Shown piece after piece: positions 17,331 to 25,492 of a DNA stretch of 64,000 nt; position 1 is the first letter of the stretch, and every line of letters begins with the position of its first letter. The notes under the pieces are model-generated. The model saw only the letters and a program-made list of their open reading frames with translations. It searched no databases and was not told the origin of the DNA. The position numbers and the translations under genes are program-made. This DNA is from Bacteroidota bacterium (lineage in GTDB: Bacteria; Bacteroidota; Bacteroidia; UBA4408): the NCBI GenBank assembly GCA_016718805.1, contig JADKCP010000011.1, positions 434,001-498,000 of the forward strand, in the 5' to 3' direction.

Positions 17331-19100
17331 TTATCGGGAAAAGTTGTATGCATATACTTTACTGTTCCCTTTCTTATCTTCAACTTGCACCCTTAACTCA
17401 TGTTTACCAGGGCCAACACTCGAATCGAAAGTATAATACAGCAGGTTTGATTTTGCATCGCATTGCATCAAAATCCACTTACCATCAATTGTTCCGCGAT
17501 ATGATTTAACTCCGGATAAAGAATCATACATGCGAAAACGCAGCCACTTTGCAGCTGTAATTTTTTTATTAGCAAAAGCATTAATGGGTGAAAGTACTGG
17601 AGGTATGGTATCTATTGCTAATGAAAAACTACCAAAGGTTTTAGTTTGAGTTTTAACACCGCCAAAACTAGGATCCCACTCACCACCTTCTGAAACTCTT
17701 GCACCACCGTTCAGTGATACAATCACTGCTTTATTTTGTAAACGTGCAAGTAGTTTACGTGGCTTAATTGCAATTTCATACAATGCTTGAACAGGCTCAT
17801 CATCGCGGTGCACATGATATATGGGTGCAATTCCTTTGCTTGAATCGCTCACAAAGAATTCAAAATTAATATCGTTATATATGGCATCTTTGGGTATTGA
17901 AATCTTAAAATCATTGGTAGCAAAAGCATTGGGTTTATTATATAAAAATTTCTCTACCACATTCTTTGGACGCGTCATTGGCGGAATGTAAGGTGCCAAT
18001 GCAGCACTTTTTACATAAAACGAAACGGATTTACTGTTGCCAAAAATATCTTTTGCTGTAAGTTTTATTAAGTGAGATTTTGAATCAGTGAACAAAAAAT
18101 ATCCTCGATTTTTATGTACTTCATAGATGGGCAATTTATTGTTTGGAAGCAAATAACAGCGTTGAATTATAAGGCCTTTATGCTTTTTAGAGGGATAATC
18201 GATGTGTGCATTTACATAACGCCATTGATCAAATGAAAAGCTATTAATCTTGTGTAAATAAATTTGTTCGTTATCTACATTCACTTCCACCGAATAGGTT
18301 CCATTAACATTGGTGCGAGCATCTTCGGTATCGAAGGTGGTAAGCCCAAAACCAATAAATCCATGAACTTTTATTGTATCTCCGGCAGCGTATGCCAATC
18401 CAGCATCCATGCCCTTTCGGGGAATCAAAGAATAAAAGGTGGAGGTGTTTTTTCCATCAATAAACGATAGTTCATTCATTGGGTATAATGCAACCTTACT
18501 AATTACCGGCTTCACTGAATCCTTAACATCAAATCCAAATAAAAGTGGATTAATCGCAAATTCAGTTTTTTCATCACGCACTTCAAAGTGTAAATGCGGG
18601 CCTCTTGAACCACCTGTATTTCCTGATAATGCAATTATATCACCTTGCTTTACGGGTAGCAATTTAGGGTCTAGTTTCACATCTACTTCAAAGGATTCGA
18701 GTTGGTATTGTTGCTTGCGCAGATAAGCTGTAATGGCTTCATTGTAAGCACTCAAATGTCCATATACTGTAACGTAACCATTGGGATGCGTTATATACAA
18801 TGCATTTCCATATCCTGCAGCCTGCACCTTAATGCGTGAAACGTAGCCATCAGCCGGAGCTACAATCGGCAAACCCTCTCGATTTTCTGTTTTAAAATCT
18901 AGACCTGAATGAAAGTGGTTGTTTCTAATTTCACCAAAATTGCCGGCAAGTGTCAGTGGAATTGTCAGTGGTGATCGAAAATAATTTTTAGGATAGGTTA
19001 CCGGAACCTGCTCATCAACCGCTTTACTTAAGGGCAATAACAAAGGTTCGCCTAGTGCGATTGAAACTAAAAATAAACTCAGAAATAAAACTATACGCAC
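17331..19100 (-). CDS. M23 family metallopeptidase (LytM-type), periplasmic
   Basis: The 589-residue secreted protein has a signal peptide (1-18). The M23 zinc endopeptidase domain sits unusually near the N-terminus (55-175): H64 and D68 in HFHSGLDFK, H115 in VYGHLSAY, and the HLH motif with H169/H171 in GPHLHFEV are all present, so it should cut peptidoglycan cross-links. The domain is interrupted after H115 by about 30 residues. The remaining 400 residues are beta-rich domains with Ig-like character and no second catalytic site. This long C-terminal extension is typical of Bacteroidota M23 proteins to my knowledge. The GTG start at 19100 gives the signal peptide directly. Confidence 0.85.
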   Translation of the reverse strand: MRIVLFLSLFLVSIALGEPLLLPLSKAVDEQVPVTYPKNYFRSPLTIPLTLAGNFGEIRNNHFHSGLDFKTENREGLPIVAPADGYVSRIKVQAAGYGNALYITHPNGYVTVYGHLSAYNEAITAYLRKQQYQLESFEVDVKLDPKLLPVKQGDIIALSGNTGGSRGPHLHFEVRDEKTEFAINPLLFGFDVKDSVKPVISKVALYPMNELSFIDGKNTSTFYSLIPRKGMDAGLAYAAGDTIKVHGFIGFGLTTFDTEDARTNVNGTYSVEVNVDNEQIYLHKINSFSFDQWRYVNAHIDYPSKKHKGLIIQRCYLLPNNKLPIYEVHKNRGYFLFTDSKSHLIKLTAKDIFGNSKSVSFYVKSAALAPYIPPMTRPKNVVEKFLYNKPNAFATNDFKISIPKDAIYNDINFEFFVSDSSKGIAPIYHVHRDDEPVQALYEIAIKPRKLLARLQNKAVIVSLNGGARVSEGGEWDPSFGGVKTQTKTFGSFSLAIDTIPPVLSPINAFANKKITAAKWLRFRMYDSLSGVKSYRGTIDGKWILMQCDAKSNLLYYTFDSSVGPGKHELRVQVEDKKGNSKVYAYNFSR

Positions 19101-19196
19101 TTTTTATCGCTTAATACTTTTTGTAAAATTAGTGTTCAATCTCCCGATTAAAATCTTTACAAGTATTAAATATTCACAAACAAAAGTTGATAGTGC

Positions 19197-19955
19197 TTAT
19201 TGCAACTTAGTCTGAAGTTCTTTGCATTTTTCATCGGCGGTTCTGTCGTCGATGCTTACCGCCGACAATGCCATTGCTTTGCTTAGCCAAATTTTCGCCT
19301 CCGCCTTTTTGCCCATTTCATAATAGGTATTGGCTAATTCATATTGATGCATTTTGTATTTGGGTTCGATGATCACTGCTTGAGTAAAACATTTCACCGC
19401 ATCTTCATAAGAACCTCCGGGAGGCACTCCACCAAACAAAGTATTTATAGCCAGTTTCTCAATTGAGCTAAAACCGGCAATAGTGCGATGCCAGCGACCA
19501 AGGATGTGCCAAGCTCCGGCGTGCTTCGGATTTATTTTCAAAGCCAAATCCAATTCCGACTTAATAAGTTTTGCATTGGCTATTTTTTGTTTGGTACTTG
19601 CATTTTCATTTATTCTACCCAATGCTAAAGCGTATACATAGTGTCCTTCAGCATCCCCGTTGGCAATTTTAAGTGACTTACTTGCCAAATATTCAGCAAT
19701 TTTATAATAATTCATTTGTTGGTTTTCAGGCAAAAATTTGCCGTATCTGCAATAAAAAAAACTGGCATTTTGCAGGTATTGAGCATTGCTCGAATCAGAC
19801 TTTAATAAACGTTGAAATACAGCTATCCCTTCTTTATAATTTAACTCCTTTTTATATTGCATTCCCTTTGCCAATAACTCATTGTTATCCTGTGCTTCAA
19901 TTGAAGAAGCTAATAATAGCATGCATAGAAATAAGTAAACTGATTTTAAATTCAT
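19197..19955 (-). CDS. Secreted RMDN-like TPR protein
   Basis: This 252-residue protein starts at the ATG at 19955, which begins the signal peptide MNLKSVYLFLCMLLLASS (cut near AQ22); the longer frame to 19982 would bury it. Tetratricopeptide helices cover 25-250. The segment WHILGRWHRTIAGFSSIEKL and then NTLFGGVPPGGSYEDAVKCF (149-190) resembles the signature of the eukaryotic regulator of microtubule dynamics (RMDN/FAM82) family, where HxLGRW and a PP-x(3-5)-S-x-x-A-x-x-x-F stretch are conserved. Molecular function is unknown in bacteria. The protein probably acts in the periplasm. It is downstream of the A/K/E-rich gene's neighbour group on the minus strand with no obvious operon partner. 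Confidence 0.7.
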   Translation of the reverse strand: MNLKSVYLFLCMLLLASSIEAQDNNELLAKGMQYKKELNYKEGIAVFQRLLKSDSSNAQYLQNASFFYCRYGKFLPENQQMNYYKIAEYLASKSLKIANGDAEGHYVYALALGRINENASTKQKIANAKLIKSELDLALKINPKHAGAWHILGRWHRTIAGFSSIEKLAINTLFGGVPPGGSYEDAVKCFTQAVIIEPKYKMHQYELANTYYEMGKKAEAKIWLSKAMALSAVSIDDRTADEKCKELQTKLQ

Positions 19956-20052
19956 ACAACTGCATTTAGTTCGTGTTTCCATTTACCCTTAACTTTATTC
20001 TGAAAATTGGCTTCGGCTAAGTAAGTTAAGCTCCAAAAAAAACAATTCCAAG

Positions 20053-21426
20053 TTACTTGGTATCTAAACCATACTTGCGCATTTCTTTTCGATAAGTACC
20101 ATCTGTAATATCGAGTCCATCACGCTTAAAGAAAATTCCTCCCCACTGATGTTTTATTTTTTGATATTCAATTTCAACACCTCCAATGGTAACAAAAGTT
20201 CTATTTACGTGATAGGTCCCATAATCAAACTCATCGTAACGCACACTTTCGGGATGAATAATTTCAGGTGGTGCGCTTTCTATAGGTTTTACCGGTGGGG
20301 CCACACGCACTTCCGGCGCTACAGTTTTAACAGGTTCAGGCTTAGGAGCTGGTGGAGTTACCTTCTTCTTTTGCTCTTCTTCCGCAGCTTTTTTTGCAGC
20401 AGCAGCTTTTTCTAAAGCTTCCTGTTCTTGCTGCTTTTTCTCTGCCTTTGCTTGTTCCTGTGCCGCTAAATCTGCTTTCTTTTTTTCTGCCGCTTTATCA
20501 AGTTCTTCTTGTTCGGCCTTTTTTTGTTGTACTAGTTTATCCGCTTCAGCTTGTTCAGCTTTCTTTTTAGCATCTAACTTCTCCTGTGCTTCTTGCTCTT
20601 GCTTTTTCTTCGCCTCTAATTTTGCAGCTTCGACAGCTTCGGCTGCCTTTTTCTTTTCCTCTGCTTTTGCTGCTTCAGCATCGGCTGCAGCTTTTTTCTT
20701 TGCTGCTTCAGCTTCGGCTATTGCTTGTTTTTTTGCTTCTGCTTCAGCTTTTGCAGCTGCGGCTGCTTGCTTTTTTGCATCTTCAGCATCTTGAAGTGCC
20801 TTTTTCTTAGCATCAAGCTCTGCTTTCGCCAACGAATCTTTCGTAAACGCAGCGCGCTTTAATGCAGCTTCTTTTTCAGCCTTTTCTTGAGCTTCTTTTT
20901 CAGCCTTCTTCTTTTCCATCTCCTTCTTTAACTCTTCCAACTTCTTCTTTAAATCAAAGTCAACTACATTGTAGTCAAATTTATTTTCTGTTGCATCAAA
21001 GAAAATGGAACCAATTGGTCCATCTAAAACCGAATAATCAATATCCTCAACCTTTTTAAAAATACGGAATTCAGTATTGGCTTTAAAATTTTGTTTTACT
21101 TCCTCATCTGATGGAGTATTCTCAGTTGAAATAGTAATTATTTTGGAAACGTAATTGCCGTAAGATACTTTAACTGTGTAGGTGTTATCTGGATCTAGTG
21201 AATAGGAAAAATTTCCATTGTCGTCAGCAAAAATAGTTTTATAAGGCGCTCCCCCTTTAGTGATTTCTAACTTTGCTCCTTTTACTGCTGCTTTGCTGTC
21301 TTCGTCGCGTACGTTTCCGCTAACATCCAGTTTCCAGGATTTTTGAGCAATAGCTGAAAAGCTAAAACAAAGAGAAACAAAAGTTACAATTAAAAATAAT
21401 CGTAGTCTGAAAATAAAGTGCATCAT
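20053..21426 (-). CDS. Secreted A/K/E-rich coiled-coil protein (paralogue 1)
   Basis: The 457-residue protein has a signal peptide (about 1-28). An N-terminal Ig-like/carboxypeptidase-regulatory beta-sandwich (30-110: SWKLDVSGNVRDEDSKAAVK) is followed by a short conserved linker (FFDATENKFDYNVVDFD), then about 200 residues of Lys, Glu, Ala and Gln that must form a long helix or coiled coil, a proline-rich hinge (KVTPPAPKPEPVKTVAPEV), and a C-terminal domain with HQWGGIFFKRDGLDITDGTY. The same order of domains recurs in the gene at 43239, so this is a paralogous family. There is no T9SS tail or lipobox. It could span or scaffold the periplasm in a TolA-like way; that is inference. Confidence 0.7.
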   Translation of the reverse strand: MMHFIFRLRLFLIVTFVSLCFSFSAIAQKSWKLDVSGNVRDEDSKAAVKGAKLEITKGGAPYKTIFADDNGNFSYSLDPDNTYTVKVSYGNYVSKIITISTENTPSDEEVKQNFKANTEFRIFKKVEDIDYSVLDGPIGSIFFDATENKFDYNVVDFDLKKKLEELKKEMEKKKAEKEAQEKAEKEAALKRAAFTKDSLAKAELDAKKKALQDAEDAKKQAAAAAKAEAEAKKQAIAEAEAAKKKAAADAEAAKAEEKKKAAEAVEAAKLEAKKKQEQEAQEKLDAKKKAEQAEADKLVQQKKAEQEELDKAAEKKKADLAAQEQAKAEKKQQEQEALEKAAAAKKAAEEEQKKKVTPPAPKPEPVKTVAPEVRVAPPVKPIESAPPEIIHPESVRYDEFDYGTYHVNRTFVTIGGVEIEYQKIKHQWGGIFFKRDGLDITDGTYRKEMRKYGLDTK

Positions 21427-21486
21427 AATCTTTACAAAAATATTCCAATTGTTTTGATTTGGAATTTAAAAGTGAAAATAATCAAA

Positions 21487-21494
21487 CGAAGGTA
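21487..21494 (-). promoter_or_regulatory. -7 box TACCTTCG
   Basis: The minus-strand TACCTTCG lies 61 bp before the ATG of the A/K/E-rich gene at 21426 and matches TAnnTTCG. It is the best promoter candidate in the 98-bp gap. Confidence 0.45.
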
Positions 21495-21524
21495 AATACA
21501 AAAAAGTAATTTATTGAATGGTAA

Positions 21525-22619
21525 TCAGTTTAGTTTGCTCCACCACTCAGCATACTGATCTGTAGCATTAACTAAATCAACCAATTCGCCGATTTTGGGA
21601 TGTATCAATGAATAATTTTTACGGTTGGCTTCGGCTTTTACGCGCAAAATAGGCTCATCCCAATCGTGTTGTGCCAATGCAAATTTAGCCCAATGAACTG
21701 GCATTGACCTTTTTGCTTTTAAATCAATGGCTGCTTGAATCACTTCTTCAGGCATCATGTGAATGTATTTCCAGTTTGCATGGTATTGTCCACATTCGAG
21801 GAATGCAATATCAAATGGACCGTGCTTTTCGCCAATTGTTTTAAAATGTGTATCGTAGCCTGAATCGCCTCCAATGTATAGTTTTAGTGTAGGTGTTTGA
21901 AGCACAAACGACATCCACAATGCTTTATTTCGTTTTAAACCACGGCCCGAAAAATGACGAGCCGGAACAGCATGAATGATCAATCCTTCTTCAAAATTTA
22001 GACTATCATCCCAATCAGCTTCATGCAACATGCTTTTGTCAAAACCCCAATGTTCCAAATGTTGAGCAGTGCCTAATCCGGTAACTACTTGTTTCACTTT
22101 AGGTTTTAAGGCGCTTATAGTTTCATAATCTAAATGATCCCAATGATCATGTGTTATAATAAGCAGATCGAGGTGTGGCATATCATCAACACCATACAAA
22201 TTTGTTCCTTTAAAACTCTTGGTAGTAAAACTTACCGGCGATGCATTTCCACTGAAAACAGGGTCGACCAATATTTTTTTACCATCCACTTGAATAAAAT
22301 AAGATGAATGCCCAAACCAAACTACACAATTAGAATCAGGATTTATTTCCTTTAAATTAGTTTGTACAGAAGGTAAAATATCCTTCGGTTCAAGTCGTTG
22401 ACTGCGGTTAAAAATAAATTCACGTAGCACTTTTGTATAGGTTACACCTTCACTTAAATCAGGAGTAAAACTCAAATTTTGAAATTTTTTGTCCTTGTAA
22501 TTTTTCGAAGTAGCAATATTCGCCAATCTATTTGCGCTGGGTATTTTACCAAATTTGGGTTGTGTTAAAAAAAGCAATACAAGCAACAAAAAGATTGTTA
22601 TAGCTAGTATAAAATACAT
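21525..22619 (-). CDS. Metallo-beta-lactamase-fold hydrolase, NAPE-PLD/UlaG-like
   Basis: This 364-residue protein is anchored by an N-terminal hydrophobic helix (1-20). The MBL core starts at WFGHSSYFIQVDGKKILVDP (101-120), and the zinc motif THDHWDHLD (H157, H159, D161, H162) is complete. Later ligands include the histidines in VPARHFSGRG and MPVHWAKFAL, and the aspartate in GGDSGYD. The arrangement is that of the family containing N-acyl-phosphatidylethanolamine phospholipase D and UlaG lactonases. Lipid phosphodiesterase activity is possible, but the substrate cannot be told. It is a single gene between the A/K/E protein and the AAA+ gene. Confidence 0.8.
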   Translation of the reverse strand: MYFILAITIFLLLVLLFLTQPKFGKIPSANRLANIATSKNYKDKKFQNLSFTPDLSEGVTYTKVLREFIFNRSQRLEPKDILPSVQTNLKEINPDSNCVVWFGHSSYFIQVDGKKILVDPVFSGNASPVSFTTKSFKGTNLYGVDDMPHLDLLIITHDHWDHLDYETISALKPKVKQVVTGLGTAQHLEHWGFDKSMLHEADWDDSLNFEEGLIIHAVPARHFSGRGLKRNKALWMSFVLQTPTLKLYIGGDSGYDTHFKTIGEKHGPFDIAFLECGQYHANWKYIHMMPEEVIQAAIDLKAKRSMPVHWAKFALAQHDWDEPILRVKAEANRKNYSLIHPKIGELVDLVNATDQYAEWWSKLN

Positions 22620-22666
22620 ACAGTTTTTTTAGAAGAATTAATTAAATCTTAGCACTAATATTCGAT

Positions 22667-24154
22667 TTACTTTTCATCTCCTTCCATGTCGTCCATATTA
22701 AAAACAGAACTAAACATATCTTTAAATTTTAAACCATTTACAAGTGACTTCTTGCTAAGTTTAGAATATTCGCTCAAACCATGTAAAACAAATTCCATCA
22801 TAAATAATTGATCTGCATTTTTCATACTTGGATGATATTTTTCTACCACTTTTTTTAAACCATCAACTTTCATCAAAGCATCTTGGTAGGATTTGTTTGA
22901 TAAATCACACAACAAATCAAGCTCATTGCCTATCGAAAACCAGTCGATAATAAGCTGATACGGATTTGCTTCACTACTCTTTTTTAATTTTTCGGGAGAT
23001 GGAAAAAGCTTAGTGAACAAAGTTCGAATTGCTTTTCCAATTAAATGTTGTGCTACAATATATGCTCCTTCTTGCTCTCCTTCATAAACTAGTTCAACTT
23101 TGCCCGTTATTGAGGGAATAACACCTGTAAAGTCAGATACACGCACTACAGTTAGTATTTCATCATTTATTAAGGTTCTACGTTCAGCTGTGCTTAACAA
23201 ATTTTCATAAGCCGAGATACTCAGTCGGGCCGAAACTCCACTTTTTGCATCAATGTATTCGCTCATTCTAGCCTCAAACCCAATTTGCTCCAAAATATCA
23301 AGCGCCAAATCGCTTACTTTAATGCTTGACTTTTGTGTGCTTGATAGTTTTGCTTCTTGCAAAGTAATACTCTTTGCAGTTTCAATGTCTTTTGGATAAT
23401 GGGTTAAAATTTGACTCCCGATTCGATCTTTTAAGGGTGTTACTATACTTCCTCTGTTGGTGTAATCTTCAGGATTGGCGGTAAATACAAATTGAATATC
23501 TAAAGGTAATCGCAATTTAAAGCCTCTTATTTGTATATCTCCTTCCTGTAAAATGTTAAACAACGAAACTTGTATTCTAGCTTGCAAATCCGGAAGCTCA
23601 TTTAGAACAAAAATGCAACGATTGCTGCGAGGTATTATTCCAAAATGCAAAACACGTTCGTCTGAATAATTCAATTTTAAATTGGCTGCTTTTATAGGAT
23701 CTACATCTCCAATTAAATCGGCAACTGAAACATCGGGGGTGGCTAATTTTTTCAGCATATCGCTCTGCACGAGGAAGCCAGTCGATTGGGGTATCATCAC
23801 CTTTTCGGCTATCAATCCTACTGCGTATTTCGATAAGGGTTTTAAAGGATCATCGTTTATTTCAGAACCCTTTACAACCGGAATAAATTCATCCAAAAGA
23901 TTCACCATTAATCGAGCAATACGAGTTTTTGCTTGACCTCGCAACCCAAGTAAATTAATGTTGTGTTTGGATAATATTGCTCTTTCAATATCCGGTATTA
24001 CAGTATCCTCATATCCTACAATTCCTTCAAAAACAGGTTCATGGTTTTTCATTTTTTGAATTAAATTTTCTCTTAATTCATCTTTAATTGTCTTGTATTT
24101 ATATCCTGCTTTTTTTAACTCTCCTAGTGTTTTTGCTTTCGACATTCTTTGCAT
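22667..24154 (-). CDS. MoxR/magnesium-chelatase-type AAA+ ATPase
   Basis: The protein has about 495 residues. Walker A is GLRGQAKT (about 70-77 from this start), Walker B is CIFVLNELPDL, and RSNRCIFVL and NPEDYTNRG carry sensor elements, as in the ChlI/MoxR group. It starts inside an ORF open to 24208, but that would overlap the upstream vWA gene by 41 bp; the ATG at 24154 or the one at 24145 fits better before TLGELKKAGY. It follows the vWA gene by 13 bp, the usual AAA+/vWA chaperone pair in which the ATPase remodels a target presented by the vWA partner. The client is unknown, and no chelatase or methanol dehydrogenase gene is nearby. Confidence 0.83.
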   Translation of the reverse strand: MQRMSKAKTLGELKKAGYKYKTIKDELRENLIQKMKNHEPVFEGIVGYEDTVIPDIERAILSKHNINLLGLRGQAKTRIARLMVNLLDEFIPVVKGSEINDDPLKPLSKYAVGLIAEKVMIPQSTGFLVQSDMLKKLATPDVSVADLIGDVDPIKAANLKLNYSDERVLHFGIIPRSNRCIFVLNELPDLQARIQVSLFNILQEGDIQIRGFKLRLPLDIQFVFTANPEDYTNRGSIVTPLKDRIGSQILTHYPKDIETAKSITLQEAKLSSTQKSSIKVSDLALDILEQIGFEARMSEYIDAKSGVSARLSISAYENLLSTAERRTLINDEILTVVRVSDFTGVIPSITGKVELVYEGEQEGAYIVAQHLIGKAIRTLFTKLFPSPEKLKKSSEANPYQLIIDWFSIGNELDLLCDLSNKSYQDALMKVDGLKKVVEKYHPSMKNADQLFMMEFVLHGLSEYSKLSKKSLVNGLKFKDMFSSVFNMDDMEGDEK

Positions 24155-24167
24155 GTTTAATTGTACT

Positions 24168-25262
24168 TTATCGTACTGTTTTTCTTCTATTTCGTGTATA
24201 ATCTTCAAAAATATATTCTCCCAATCCTTTTAAGCTGGTATAAAATGCCTTACCTTGGTTTGTTTCTGTAAACTCTTCTACAAACTGCTGCAGATAAGGA
24301 TCTTTGGCAATCATAAACGTAGTAATTTGAATTTTTAATCGCTTACAAGCTGCTGCTGCATTCAATGTTTTATTTACAATTTTACGATCCAATCCGAAAC
24401 TGTTTTGATAATATCCATCCCCTTCTTTTAAACAGCTCGGTTTCCCATCTGTAATCATAAAAATTTGCTTGTTGGGATTTTTCTTTCTCCGCAAAATATC
24501 CATTGCCAATTCCAAACCCGCAACAGTATTCGTATGATAAGGACCAACTTGTAAATAAGGTAAATCTTTAATTTGTACTTGCCAGGCATCGTTTCCAAAA
24601 ACAATAATATCTAAGGTGTCTTTAGGATAACGTGTAGTAATAAGTTCTGATAAAGCCATCGCTACTTTTTTTGCAGGTGTGATTCTATCCTCACCATACA
24701 AAATCATGGAGTGACTTATATCAATCATGAGCACTGTTGATGTTTGGCTTTTGTGTTCGCTCTCTACAATTTCCAAATCATTTTCGGTTAAGTGAAAATC
24801 ATTTGTACCATGGTTAATTTGAGCGTTGCGTAAGGAATCCGTCATCGATATTTGTTCCAAGGCATCCCCAAATTGAAATTCGCGTCGGTCACTACTTGCC
24901 TCATCACCCTTGCCGGTAAAAGTAGTTTTATGATTTCCACTTTTTGATTTTTTTAATTTTCCAAAGATTTGATCCAAAGAAGCTTGACGAATACTTTGCT
25001 CCATTTTGGAGGATATTGCAAAGGATCCGTTGGTTTTATCTTCATTCAAATATCCCCGCTTTTTCAAGTCATTGATAAAGTCACCCATACCATAATCTTT
25101 ATCAGTGAGGGTGTATTTTTTATCCAACTCTGTCAGCCAACTCAATGCTTCATTTGCATCACCATTGGTATGCACGAGCAATTCCTTAAAAATATCAAAT
25201 AGTTTTTCGAATGGAGTTTTATCCGGTTGGGGCTTGTGTTTTGAAAATCTATAGCCGAGCAT
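24168..25262 (-). CDS. vWA-domain partner of the AAA+ ATPase
   Basis: This cytoplasmic 364-residue protein has an N-terminal helical region (1-110, with basic KLKKSKSGNHK), a linker, then a von Willebrand A domain with the MIDAS motif D181-I-S-H-S185, followed by the TxGK-like segment MITDGKPS. It is the first gene of the pair (ATPase start 13 bp downstream). The domain arrangement matches the CoxE/vWA proteins that bind MoxR-type ATPases. It has no signal peptide or membrane segment, so the pair acts in the cytoplasm. Its metal-dependent ligand is not identifiable. Confidence 0.83.
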   Translation of the reverse strand: MLGYRFSKHKPQPDKTPFEKLFDIFKELLVHTNGDANEALSWLTELDKKYTLTDKDYGMGDFINDLKKRGYLNEDKTNGSFAISSKMEQSIRQASLDQIFGKLKKSKSGNHKTTFTGKGDEASSDRREFQFGDALEQISMTDSLRNAQINHGTNDFHLTENDLEIVESEHKSQTSTVLMIDISHSMILYGEDRITPAKKVAMALSELITTRYPKDTLDIIVFGNDAWQVQIKDLPYLQVGPYHTNTVAGLELAMDILRRKKNPNKQIFMITDGKPSCLKEGDGYYQNSFGLDRKIVNKTLNAAAACKRLKIQITTFMIAKDPYLQQFVEEFTETNQGKAFYTSLKGLGEYIFEDYTRNRRKTVR

Positions 25263-25301
25263 GGTTAATTAATTTGGGGAACTAAAAGTAGCTAACTCTT
25301 T

Positions 25302-25330
25302 TGAAACAATTACAATTAATAATTGTTTCA
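25302..25330. repeat. Perfect 10-bp inverted repeat
   Basis: TGAAACAATT at 25302-25311 and AATTGTTTCA at 25321-25330 form perfect arms with a 9-nt spacer, in the divergent gap between the vWA gene and mmsA. No U-run follows on either strand, so a protein-binding operator is likelier than a terminator. Confidence 0.5.
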
Positions 25331-25433
25331 GCTTATTCAAATTTATAATGGTTCATTTATTAGCTGTACAAAAAGCCTCTATCATCAATAATTAGTACAA
25401 ACAAGTGTTTGGTGAAAAAAGCAGCCAAAATAC

Positions 25434-25464
25434 TTGCCATTCATCAAAACAAGCCTTAAGTTTG
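25434..25464 (+). promoter_or_regulatory. Promoter of mmsA
   Basis: TTG at 25434-25436 and TAAGTTTG at 25457-25464 are 20 nt apart and lie 29 bp before the ATG. Both match the Bacteroidota -33/-7 consensus. Confidence 0.6.
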
Positions 25465-25492
25465 TAACTATTGATTTTACTAAAATAGAACT

